Source: Pseudomonadota bacterium (GTDB lineage: Bacteria > Pseudomonadota > Alphaproteobacteria > Rhizobiales > Xanthobacteraceae). Taken from it: a DNA stretch of 19,568 bases. Positions 1-6,632 of the stretch are shown here, piece after piece. The notes beneath the pieces were generated by a model that did not search any database, was not told where the DNA came from, and worked only from the letters and a program-made list of their open reading frames with translations. The stretch covers positions 1 to 19,568 of the forward strand of contig JAFAGM010000127.1 of NCBI GenBank assembly GCA_023422775.1. Direction: 5' to 3'. The position numbers were made by a program, and so were the translations under genes. Each line of letters opens with the position of its first letter. Position 1 is the first letter of the stretch.

Positions 1-273
1 CTCGGCATCTGGGCCACCGAGGACAACAAGGACAACGTTCGCATCGAGGAATGCGGCACCAGCCTGTGCGGCTATGCCGTCAAGACCAACGAGAAAATCC
101 TGATCAACATGAAGCCGCAGGGAGCCAAGTGGACCGGCCGGATCCACGATCCCGACAGCAAGCGCAATTACGATTCCACGATCGCGCTGAAGGGCCCCAA
201 CACGCTCAAGGTTCAGGGCTGCGCCTTCGGCGGCATGTTCTGCGGCGGCCAGACCTGGAAACGCGTGAGTTGA
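1..273 (+). CDS. DUF2147 domain protein, C-terminal part (5' end outside window)
   Basis: The window opens inside this gene; frame 1 reads 90 codons to a TGA at 271-273. The visible protein starts LGIWATEDNKDNVRIEECG and continues with a second Cys pair (LCGY) and a C-terminal GCAFGGMFCGGQTW stretch. The pattern G-x-W-x-T-E-D-x-K followed by V-R-I-E-x-C-G-x-x-L-C-G is the signature of DUF2147, a family of small exported proteins of about 120-150 residues with a beta-barrel-like fold and no established function. The missing N-terminus would normally carry a signal peptide. Four cysteines (two near the start, two near the end) could form disulfides in the periplasm. No terminator is obvious downstream. 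The family call is quite secure; the function is unknown. Confidence 0.8.
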   Translation, partial: LGIWATEDNKDNVRIEECGTSLCGYAVKTNEKILINMKPQGAKWTGRIHDPDSKRNYDSTIALKGPNTLKVQGCAFGGMFCGGQTWKRVS

Positions 274-302
274 TTCTCCCTTGAGGCTCGACGCACAATA
301 GA

Positions 303-386
303 AGCCCGGTCGGCAACATCGCGACCGTGATCGGCAAGGCCAGCGTGATCCGCAACGACTAGACCACGCCTCTCAAGGTCAAGGAC
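303..386 (+). pseudogene. Decayed fragment resembling a FecR-type domain
   Basis: In the gap between the DUF2147 gene and the Nudix gene, the frame starting at 309 reads VGNIATVIGKASVIRND, then a TAG stop at 360-362, then TTPLKVKD. From memory this is the opening of FecR-domain surface proteins common in Bradyrhizobium (G-N-x-A-T-x-x-G-x-A-x-V-x-R-N, then TPLK-x-K-D). A single C-to-T change of a CAG codon would give the TAG. There is no start codon with a ribosome site and the similarity ends near 386, so this looks like a remnant and not a gene. The resemblance is short (about 25 residues) and could be tested by translated search. Confidence 0.5.
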
Positions 387-398
387 GCCTGGCTTGGA

Positions 399-1124
399 TC
401 AGGCTGCGCGCCGCAACCAGTCACGCACCCGCTGCAACAAGCCTCTGTGCGGCTGCAGTCGCGTTTGCGCATCGACCGTCACCGGCTCTATCTCCGGCGC
501 GAATGACGGGGAGACGGCGGGCTCGGCTTCAACGATGGAGGTATCGTCAGTCGCATCGATCGCCACGCTCGCCTCCTCATCCTGCGCAACCGGCGGCTCG
601 GGCCGATCGGGTTGCGGCGGCGCAGGCGTGGACATGGCGGCAGGAGGAGGCACGCTCACGCCGGTCCGCGGCGTCCGGCGCTTCGCAGGCGCCGACGGCC
701 TGGCGCGTGCCTTCCGAGCCGCGGCCAGCGCAATCGGACCGACATTCTCGAGGAACGCGCGCTCGTATCCCCGCGACAGCCGATCGACGGCATCGCCAAG
801 GGGCAGCCAGTCCACCGCCCTGATGTCCCGCATCAATTCATGGACCGCATCGCCGCGCGCTTCCATACGCCAGTAATGCACCACCTTGGAACCGCCGCGG
901 GATTCGTAGACCAGCGTGCCCAGAAATTCGTGCACGAAGACATCGTGCCCGGTTTCCTCCATCACCTCGCGTTCGGCCGCCGCACGCGGCGTCTCGCCGT
1001 CGTCGAGCTTGCCCTTGGGCAACACCCATTCATTGCGCTTGCGCAGGCGCACCACGGCGACCAGCGGCGTCTTCGCCTGCCGTAGCACAATGCCTCCCGC
1101 CGCCAGCACAGGCGCTCGCGCCAT
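399..1124 (-). CDS. Nudix hydrolase with long disordered C-terminal tail
   Basis: This protein of 241 residues belongs to the Nudix family, which cleaves nucleoside diphosphates linked to another group. The Nudix box is complete: G-x5-E-x7-R-E-V-x-E-E-x-G, at about residues 38-60, read as GKLDDGETPRAAAEREVMEE followed by TGH. WVLPKG just before the box recalls diadenosine-polyphosphate hydrolases and MutT1-like enzymes, but the substrate cannot be decided. After about residue 130 the chain becomes Ala/Pro/Arg-rich and then acidic for some 90 residues, and ends in a basic amphipathic segment (GLLQRVRDWLRRAA). I chose the ATG at 1124 because GGGAAAG lies just upstream; an in-frame ATG at 1163 would add 13 residues but has no clear ribosome site. 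It lies 72 bp downstream of the decarboxylase gene on the same strand and may be co-transcribed. Confidence 0.85.
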   Translation of the reverse strand: MARAPVLAAGGIVLRQAKTPLVAVVRLRKRNEWVLPKGKLDDGETPRAAAEREVMEETGHDVFVHEFLGTLVYESRGGSKVVHYWRMEARGDAVHELMRDIRAVDWLPLGDAVDRLSRGYERAFLENVGPIALAAARKARARPSAPAKRRTPRTGVSVPPPAAMSTPAPPQPDRPEPPVAQDEEASVAIDATDDTSIVEAEPAVSPSFAPEIEPVTVDAQTRLQPHRGLLQRVRDWLRRAA

Positions 1125-1196
1125 CTCGCTTTCCCGTTTCCCGATTTCGAATCCGGCGACCATATAAAGACAAGCGGTCGCGAAATCGAGATCGGA

Positions 1197-2096
1197 TTAC
1201 GGTTTCCGCAGCAGCGGCTCGCCGGCGCGGATGCGCGCGCCTTCCGCGACATGATCGGCGAATTCGAAATGTTCCGGCGCCAGCACGATGATGGTCGAGC
1301 CGTGCTCGAACCAGCCGAGTTCGTCGCCCTTGCGCACATCGGCATCGCACGGGAACACGGTCGGCCCCCTGCTCTGCGCATTCAGCGTGAGATCGAGGAA
1401 ATGCAGCCGGATGCTCGCCACCAGAATGGCGGCGACCGGCACCAGCGTCAGCGCTTCGCCTGATGGCAAACGTGTCTGCAGCACCGCACGCTCGTTCTTG
1501 CAGAACAGGCGCTCGACCCGTTTCAGCGCGATCGGATTGACGTTCCAGACATCGCCATGGATGAACGTCACCCGCTCGATCCTGCCGTCATACGGCGCGT
1601 GAAAGCGGTGATACATGCCCGACGTCAGGCGGAGCGTGAGGAAGCGGCCGTTGCGGTGTTGCTCCACCAATGCGGGATCGCCGAGCAGGTCGAGCAACGA
1701 ATATGGCGCGCCCTTGATCTGGAACAGCTCGGTGTCGGCGATCCTGCCGAAGGCGCCGATGATGCCGTCGGACGGACTGCACACGACGGACGGATCGGGA
1801 TCGGCCGGCCGCAAACCGGGGCGCAGTTCGCGCGTAAAGCAATCGTGCAGGCTTTTGAACCCGGTCTTCCTGGCTTCCGACAGATCGAGGTCGGAAAACA
1901 GCCGCCAGCAGCCGATCGAGAAGTCGCGCACCAGCGGGTTCTCGATCTTGCTGAACCAGCCCATGAACCGCGTCAGCGCCGCCCGCGGAATCCGGTTGGT
2001 CAGCAGGAAATTGAGGTCTTCCTGTTGCGTAAAGCGGGCGATCAGCCCCCTCGCTGTCATCAATCTGTCAGGTGGATTGGCTAGCGCTTCAGGCAT
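1197..2096 (-). CDS. psd: Phosphatidylserine decarboxylase (proenzyme, type I-like)
   Basis: The enzyme decarboxylates phosphatidylserine to phosphatidylethanolamine at the inner membrane and cleaves itself to form a pyruvoyl group. With the start at 2096 it has 299 residues, close to the E. coli-type enzyme. The expected catalytic elements are present: Asp in SPSDG (about residue 110), His in MYHRFHAPYDG (about 163 and 166), and the self-cleavage site HGST with Ser about 267. The start is set by an AAGGGACGAG ribosome site; the frame stays open upstream to a TTG at 2234, but that extension lacks a ribosome site and overlaps the divergent gene. Rhizobia usually have a shorter (about 230-residue) Psd with pssA, so this may be a second paralog; that is inference. 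Its ATG interlocks with the divergent aminotransferase ATG in a shared CATG. Confidence 0.88.
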   Translation of the reverse strand: MPEALANPPDRLMTARGLIARFTQQEDLNFLLTNRIPRAALTRFMGWFSKIENPLVRDFSIGCWRLFSDLDLSEARKTGFKSLHDCFTRELRPGLRPADPDPSVVCSPSDGIIGAFGRIADTELFQIKGAPYSLLDLLGDPALVEQHRNGRFLTLRLTSGMYHRFHAPYDGRIERVTFIHGDVWNVNPIALKRVERLFCKNERAVLQTRLPSGEALTLVPVAAILVASIRLHFLDLTLNAQSRGPTVFPCDADVRKGDELGWFEHGSTIIVLAPEHFEFADHVAEGARIRAGEPLLRKP

Positions 2097-3756
2097 GGAC
2101 TCGTCCCTTCCGATTCTTTCCCTGTCCGCCGCAGCAGTCGTGAGCGCCGCGGCAGTATTCCCCAAATTGAAGGCCCGGATGGCGCTTTCGCGCGCCAAGC
2201 ACCGCTCGCTGACCGGACATTCCAAGATGTCCAAAATGGTCGCGCGGCTGCTGCCGCACTACGAGTTCGACATCGGCAATTTCTTCTGCTCCGACGGCGC
2301 GCCGGACGACGTCGCACTGCAGCGCCAGGACGGCTTCTTCAGGCTCGCCCGTCTCTATGAAGAGCGCTACGCCAAGGGCCGGCGGATGACGGCGGAGGCG
2401 GCCGCGCGCATTTCCGATCTGCAGTTCACCGAATCCTACCGCGTACCGTTCCAGTACAGCCGGCTGGTTCGGGAAAATCTCGGCACCGGCGCCTTCATGG
2501 AATCTTCTGCGGGCGTCACCGTCACCGACGTCGACGGCAATGTGTTCCACGACCTCACCGGGTCCTACGGCGTTAACATCTTCGGCAACGACTTCTACAA
2601 GGAGTGCATCGCCGCGGCCGAGACGCGCGCCCATGCGCTCGGCCCGGTGCTCGGCCCCTATCACCCGGTCATAACCGACAATGTGCGGCGGCTGTGCGAT
2701 ATCTCCGGGCTCGACGAAGTCTCGTTCCACATGTCCGGCACCGAAGCCGTCATGCAGGCTGTGCGGCTGGCGCGCTACCACACCCGCCGTACGCACCTGG
2801 TTCGCTTCGCCGGCGCCTATCACGGCTGGTGGGGCGACGTGCAGCCCGGTGTCGGCAATCCTGTTTCGCCGCACGAGACCTACACGCTGGCCGACATGTC
2901 CGAGCGGACGCTGCATGTGCTGCGAACGCGCAAGGACATCGCCTGCGTGCTGGTCAATCCGCTGCAGGCGCTGCACCCCAACGCCAACGCGCCCGGCGAT
3001 TCCGCGCTCGTCGACAGTTCGCGCAAGGGTGCCTTCGACCGTGACGCCTACGGCGAATGGCTGAAGAAGCTGCGCGAAGTCTGCACTGCGCGCGGCATCG
3101 TGCTGATCTTCGACGAGGTGTTCGTCGGCTTCCGCCTCGCCGCCGGCGGCGCGCAGGAGTACTTCGGCGTTCGCGCCGACATGGTGACCTACGGCAAGAG
3201 CCTCGCCGGCGGCCTTCCGGTCGGCGTGGTCTGCGGCGCCAAGGAACTGATGCGCCGCTTCCGCGACGACCGCCCCGCCGACGTCTGCTTTGCCCGCGGC
3301 ACCTTCAATTCGCACCCTTACGTGATGACGGCCATGGACGAATTCCTCAGCCGCCTTGCCAGTCCGAACCTCAGTGCGATCTATCGGGGACTCGACGAGA
3401 CCTGGAACGGCCGCGCCAGTGCATTGAACGAACGCCTGGCGGCGAACGGCCTGCCGGTCCGCGTCAGCAACCTGTCCTCGATCTGGATAGTGCAATATGC
3501 CGAGCCGTCCCGCTACAACTGGATGCTTCAATACTATCTGCGCGCCGAAGGACTGGCGCTGAGCTGGGTCGGAACCGGACGCCTGATCTTCAGCCTGAAC
3601 TACACCGACGCCGATTTCGGCGAAGTCGCCGACCGCTTTGTCACGGCCGCTGAAAAGATGAAGCACGACGGCTGGTGGTGGCAGGATGCCTCGCTGACCA
3701 ACAAGAATATCAAGCGGCGGATCCTGCGGGAGATGGCGGCGCAAAAGTTCGGATAA
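2095..3756 (+). CDS. Class III PLP aminotransferase (glutamate-1-semialdehyde aminomutase-like) with N-terminal hydrophobic segment
   Basis: A 553-residue fold-type I PLP enzyme. Residues about 150-510 form the class III aminotransferase domain: SGTEAVMQAVRLAR (cofactor phosphate loop), FAGAYHGWWGD, IFDEVFVGFR with Asp 340 for the pyridine nitrogen, and YGKSLAGGLPVG with Lys 368 as the Schiff-base lysine. The best general match is to the glutamate-1-semialdehyde aminomutase branch, but the protein is about 120 residues longer than HemL and is unlikely to be HemL itself. With the ATG at 2095, residues about 5-23 are strongly hydrophobic (PILSLSAAAVVSAAAVFP) and followed by KLKAR, which could be a membrane anchor. 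The ribosome site for this start is weak; an ATG at 2179 would remove the hydrophobic segment. The C-terminus is Trp-rich (GWWWQD) then basic. The substrate is unknown; the neighbours suggest lipids. Confidence 0.85.
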   Translation: MDSSLPILSLSAAAVVSAAAVFPKLKARMALSRAKHRSLTGHSKMSKMVARLLPHYEFDIGNFFCSDGAPDDVALQRQDGFFRLARLYEERYAKGRRMTAEAAARISDLQFTESYRVPFQYSRLVRENLGTGAFMESSAGVTVTDVDGNVFHDLTGSYGVNIFGNDFYKECIAAAETRAHALGPVLGPYHPVITDNVRRLCDISGLDEVSFHMSGTEAVMQAVRLARYHTRRTHLVRFAGAYHGWWGDVQPGVGNPVSPHETYTLADMSERTLHVLRTRKDIACVLVNPLQALHPNANAPGDSALVDSSRKGAFDRDAYGEWLKKLREVCTARGIVLIFDEVFVGFRLAAGGAQEYFGVRADMVTYGKSLAGGLPVGVVCGAKELMRRFRDDRPADVCFARGTFNSHPYVMTAMDEFLSRLASPNLSAIYRGLDETWNGRASALNERLAANGLPVRVSNLSSIWIVQYAEPSRYNWMLQYYLRAEGLALSWVGTGRLIFSLNYTDADFGEVADRFVTAAEKMKHDGWWWQDASLTNKNIKRRILREMAAQKFG

Positions 3757-3801
3757 TCCGCGCGCGTCAGCGTTCGTCATGGTCGATTTACGGCCCTGGT
3801 C

Positions 3802-3883
3802 GTCATTGCGAGGAGCGTAGCGACGAAGCAATCCATCTATCCCCGTGAGGAGAGATGGATTGCTTCGCTACGCTCGCAATGAC
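3802..3883. repeat. Long inverted repeat, dispersed palindromic element type A
   Basis: The left arm begins GTCATTGCGAGGAGCGTAGC and ends in GCAATCCATC near 3837; the right arm starts at GATGGATTGCTTCGC and ends GCTCGCAATGAC at 3883. The arms are nearly perfect inverse complements of about 35 nt around a short CCCCGTGAGG-type loop. It lies between the aminotransferase (plus) and the Mpo1-like gene (minus), so it sits between convergent genes and may act as a two-way terminator. A diverged copy with the same GGATTGCTTCGC core is at 10689-10754. Confidence 0.85.
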
Positions 3884-3912
3884 AACCTCTCAACTGGTGT
3901 CCACTAACGTGA

Positions 3913-3935
3913 ATGGCCGGGACGAGCCCGGCCAT
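3913..3935. repeat. Short GC hairpin, element type B
   Basis: ATGGCCGGG, five-base loop ACGAG, CCCGGCCAT: a perfect 9-bp stem followed by GACG. The same stem occurs at 13445-13467, so this is a dispersed palindrome. It lies just beyond the stop of the minus-strand Mpo1-like gene (stop at 3963-3965) and could help end that transcript, although no T-run follows on the minus strand. Confidence 0.75.
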
Positions 3936-3962
3936 GACGCTCTTCTCTATCAACCGCGACGC

Positions 3963-4580
3963 TCACGCGGGCTTGACGTGCTTCTCGAGGCCGGGGTCGA
4001 TCAGTTCGCCCTTCATCAGCGCCAGCGGCGCCTTGTAATACAGCTTGAGATCGCTGAAGGGGTCGGTGAGGATCTTCGTCATCCAGACCAGGCCGGTCTC
4101 GACGTCGCGGATGAAGAACAGGTGGATGGTGCGGAACAGGAGACCGCCGATGCCGACCGCGAGCCAGATCTTGGCAACCTGGCGCATGAAGTCAGCGCTG
4201 GTGGCCCAGGGCTCGACCATCCCGAACAGCGTCGGGCTGAAATACAGCACGGCCGGCGACAGCGCCCAGATCGTCATCAGCACGACCTTGCGCTGCAGAT
4301 TGTAGCCGACCTTGATCTCTTCCTTGTGCTCATGGGTTGCCTGGTTGACGTGGTCATACCCCTTGGGCTCGAAGAAGAAGTGACCGGCCTGCCGTGTCGT
4401 CATCGACACCAGCCAGCCGACCAGCGCCGACACGACCGGATCGAAGAACAGCATCGCGTAGGCGAACAGGAAGCTCGCCGCGCTGAGAAAGTGCAGCGAC
4501 TGGTTGATGCGGCTGTGGTGATAGTAGCGATGGTCGTCCCAACGCTGGGTCTTCAGTTCCTGCATGAAGTTCTTGATCAT
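3963..4580 (-). CDS. Small integral membrane protein, Mpo1-like/DUF962-like
   Basis: A 205-residue protein with hydrophobic segments near residues 31-60, 98-118 and 138-156. Two His-rich motifs stand out: HHSRINQSLH (H22, N26, H30) and RQAGHFFFE (Q64, H67, E71), with further His at 17, 83 and 85. The H-x3-N-x3-H plus Q-x2-H-x3-E pattern resembles the Mpo1/DUF962 family, in which the yeast member is an iron-dependent dioxygenase that shortens 2-hydroxy fatty acids by one carbon. That link is from remembered motifs and needs a profile search. The start is the ATG at 4580, preceded by GGGGGATAGA; the frame also holds a TTG at 4592 without support. It is the last of a minus-strand group after the glycosyltransferase and methyltransferase, separated from the latter by 120 bp holding a 12-bp palindrome. 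Confidence 0.7.
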   Translation of the reverse strand: MIKNFMQELKTQRWDDHRYYHHSRINQSLHFLSAASFLFAYAMLFFDPVVSALVGWLVSMTTRQAGHFFFEPKGYDHVNQATHEHKEEIKVGYNLQRKVVLMTIWALSPAVLYFSPTLFGMVEPWATSADFMRQVAKIWLAVGIGGLLFRTIHLFFIRDVETGLVWMTKILTDPFSDLKLYYKAPLALMKGELIDPGLEKHVKPA

Positions 4581-4637
4581 TCTATCCCCCAAATTCTGAT
4601 GGGCTCGGGTCTACAGGGATTCGATGTCCGGCAAATG

Positions 4638-4649
4638 ACATCATGATGT
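4638..4649. promoter_or_regulatory. 12-bp perfect palindrome upstream of the Mpo1-like gene
   Basis: ACATCATGATGT is fully self-complementary and is followed by TTGACATGTGACA, so TGACAT occurs twice in the same direction (about 4636-4641 and 4650-4655). It lies 58-69 bp upstream of the ATG at 4580. Size and position suit a dimeric repressor operator, but no regulator is identified. Confidence 0.35.
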
Positions 4650-4700
4650 TGACATGTGACAGATCGCAGCAGCGTGTGATGCCATCTCGGCGATCACGCC

Positions 4701-5390
4701 CTACGCCGCCGCGGCGATACCGGTCTTGCGGAAGCGCACCAGCGAGAAGTGACCGAGCGGCGGCACCAGCCGACGCTCCGCCAGTTCGATGCCACGCGCA
4801 TTCGCCAGCCACCGCGCATAGCGCGACCAGGCGAACTCGGCGGTGCGGAAGCCGAGCGGACGAACCACCGGCTGCAGCCGCTGCTCGATGAAGCGCCGCA
4901 TGCCGGCATCGGCACTGACCCGGGTCAGGATGATGAGTTCGCCGCCCGGCCGCAGCACGCGGGCGAATTCATCGAGCGCCTTCTCGGGGTTGGGCACCGC
5001 CGTTACGACATACTGCGCCATCACGACATCGAACGAATCATCGGGGAATTCGAGCTTCTCGGCGTCCATGACCGCGAGCCCCTCGACGTTTTTCAGCTTG
5101 AGTTCGTCGACGCGCTTCTTCGCCTTCTGCAGCATCGCCTCCGAAATGTCGGTGCCGAATATGCGCAGATGCGAACCATACTGCGGCAGCGAGATGCCGG
5201 TGCCGACGCCGACCTCGAGCACGCGGCCGCCGATCTTGTTGGTGGCCTGGATCGCCGCCTTGCGGCCCTTGCTGAACACACCGCCGAACACGAGATCGTA
5301 TACCGGCGCCCAGCGGTCGTAGGCCTGCTCGACCATCTCGCGGTCGAAATCCAGCGGCCGGTTGCGATCAAGCTTGATGGTATCTGCCAT
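4701..5390 (-). CDS. SAM-dependent methyltransferase, probably phosphatidylethanolamine N-methyltransferase (PmtA-like)
   Basis: This 229-residue class I methyltransferase opens with AYDRWAPVYDLVFGGVFSKG, typical of the Rhodobacter-type PmtA enzymes that methylate phosphatidylethanolamine to phosphatidylcholine. The SAM site is clear: motif I VLEVGVGTGISLPQY, an acidic residue in GTDISEAML, AEKLEFPDDSFDVVMAQYVV, and the late motif LRPGGELIILTRV. No membrane segment is present, as expected for a soluble, membrane-associated enzyme. The start at 5390 (MADTIKLD) follows GAGAAGG; the upstream extension to 5603 overlaps the glycosyltransferase gene and has no protein-like features. Only 44 bp separate it from the glycosyltransferase stop, so they are probably one operon. 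Bradyrhizobium is known to hold several Pmt paralogs; which one this is cannot be told. A quinone or other lipid methyltransferase is the alternative. Confidence 0.8.
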   Translation of the reverse strand: MADTIKLDRNRPLDFDREMVEQAYDRWAPVYDLVFGGVFSKGRKAAIQATNKIGGRVLEVGVGTGISLPQYGSHLRIFGTDISEAMLQKAKKRVDELKLKNVEGLAVMDAEKLEFPDDSFDVVMAQYVVTAVPNPEKALDEFARVLRPGGELIILTRVSADAGMRRFIEQRLQPVVRPLGFRTAEFAWSRYARWLANARGIELAERRLVPPLGHFSLVRFRKTGIAAAA

Positions 5391-5434
5391 GGTCGTTCTG
5401 CCTTCTCGTCTCACGCGGATGACTGGTTTGATGT

Positions 5435-6490
5435 TCAACCCTGGACGGCGCTTCTGGCGGGCGCACGCCGCACCGGCCGCAGCGTGCGGCTCGGCTGCAG
5501 CGCCGTCAAATTGCCGATGAATTGCCGCGCGCTGTTTTCCCACGAACGCTCCAGCGCGAAATTCCGGCAGGCCTCGCGCGACATCGCCAGCGCGCGCAGG
5601 CATGCGCTGCGCAAGTCATTATCGAGCGCGCCGATCGGATGATCGGCGATGACATCCTTCGGCCCGGTGACCGGGAACGCGGCGACCGGCGTGCCGCAGG
5701 CCAGCGCTTCCAGTTGCACCACGCCGAACGTATCGGTGAGGCTCGGAAACACGAATACGTCGGCGGCTGCGAGATGTGCCGTCAGGTCCGCGCCCTTCTT
5801 CTCGCCGAGGAAAACCGCGTTCGGATATTTCCGCGCGAGCTCCGCCTTCTGCGGCCCGTCGCCGACGACCACTTTCGTTCCCGGCAGATCGAGCGACAGG
5901 AACGCCTCGAGATTCTTCTCCACTGCGACGCGGCCCATCGTCATGAAGATCGGCCGTGGCAGATCGAGCGTTGCAGGGTTGTGCGGGTTGAACAGCTCGG
6001 TGTCGACGCCGCGCGTCCAGAAGCCGAGCTTCCGGAAACCTCGCGCGCCGAGTTCCTGGCGCAGCGAATCCGTTGCCACCATGACCATCGAGGAAGCGGC
6101 ATGAAAGTGCCGCAGCACGGCATAGCCGACGCTCGCCGGAAGCCTGGTGCGAACCTCGACATACTCCGGAAAGCGCGTGGTGTAGGACGTGGTAAATGCG
6201 AGACTGCGGCGGCGGCAATAGGCGCGCACCGCCCAGCCGAGCGGGCCCTCGGTCGCGATATGGATGGCGTCAGGCGCAGCCGCCTCGATCCGCCGCGCGA
6301 TCTCGCGCCGGCTCGGAAGCGCGATGCGCAGCCCCGGATAGGTCGGCAGCGCCATCGACTGAAATCCGTCAGGCGTGAGAAAGCCGACGTCGGCATCCAG
6401 CGCCGAGGCACTGCGGGCGAGCGAGGTCAGCGTACGGACGACACCGTTAACCTGCGGATGCCACGCGTCGGTCGCGATCAATATCTTCAT
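5435..6490 (-). CDS. GT4-family glycosyltransferase
   Basis: A 351-residue GT-B glycosyltransferase. The N-terminal domain begins MKILIATDAWHPQVNGVVRT, the typical opening of GT4 enzymes such as GDP-mannose-dependent mannosyltransferases (MgtA-like), and has SYTTRFPEYV near residue 120. The C-terminal nucleotide-sugar domain holds MTMGRVAVEKNLEAFL, VVVGDGPQKAEL and FPSLTDTFGVVQLEALACG. The usual E-x7-E motif ends in the expected Glu, while its first position is occupied within TDTFG by Asp or Thr and not Glu. The ATG at 6490 was chosen over an in-frame TTG at 6502, since homologs start MKI; its ribosome site is weak. The C-terminus is Arg-rich. Being first in line before a phospholipid methyltransferase suggests a membrane lipid acceptor, but donor and acceptor are unknown. 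Confidence 0.85.
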   Translation of the reverse strand: MKILIATDAWHPQVNGVVRTLTSLARSASALDADVGFLTPDGFQSMALPTYPGLRIALPSRREIARRIEAAAPDAIHIATEGPLGWAVRAYCRRRSLAFTTSYTTRFPEYVEVRTRLPASVGYAVLRHFHAASSMVMVATDSLRQELGARGFRKLGFWTRGVDTELFNPHNPATLDLPRPIFMTMGRVAVEKNLEAFLSLDLPGTKVVVGDGPQKAELARKYPNAVFLGEKKGADLTAHLAAADVFVFPSLTDTFGVVQLEALACGTPVAAFPVTGPKDVIADHPIGALDNDLRSACLRALAMSREACRNFALERSWENSARQFIGNLTALQPSRTLRPVRRAPARSAVQG

Positions 6491-6565
6491 GCTTCGGTCC
6501 AACCGGGATTCGATAATGATTCTCGGATCGGACGTTGGGACATGGATATTTCAGGCGTATGACGT

Positions 6566-6632
6566 CATCGTTCTGTAAGGTTGTTTTTTAAACCCGTCTC
6601 CACGCATTTTCCGCTAACATGACAGAACGATG
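6566..6632. promoter_or_regulatory. 11-bp inverted repeat pair reaching into a start codon
   Basis: CATCGTTCTGT at 6566-6576 and its exact inverse complement ACAGAACGATG at 6622-6632 are 45 bp apart. The right arm contains the ATG of the TAXI-like gene (6630-6632). The left arm overlaps a 10-bp palindrome ATGACGTCAT (6559-6568). In DNA this could be paired operator sites between divergent genes; in RNA the pairing could hide the start codon if transcription begins upstream of 6566. No evidence chooses between these. Confidence 0.4.

Noticed and set aside
1615..2094. Upstream extension of the aminotransferase frame (713 codons in total)
   Set aside because: It runs antisense through the decarboxylase gene and reads as Ser/Arg-rich non-protein sequence; the conserved enzyme begins after 2095.
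2097..2234. Longer N-terminus for the decarboxylase starting at 2234
   Set aside because: That start is a TTG without ribosome site, whereas ATG 2096 has AAGGGACGAG and gives the usual family length.
2089..3831. A 580-codon open frame on the minus strand opposite the aminotransferase
   Set aside because: It is a shadow of a high-GC gene. The protein is His/Ala/Gly/Arg-rich with no motifs, while the plus strand has all PLP residues.
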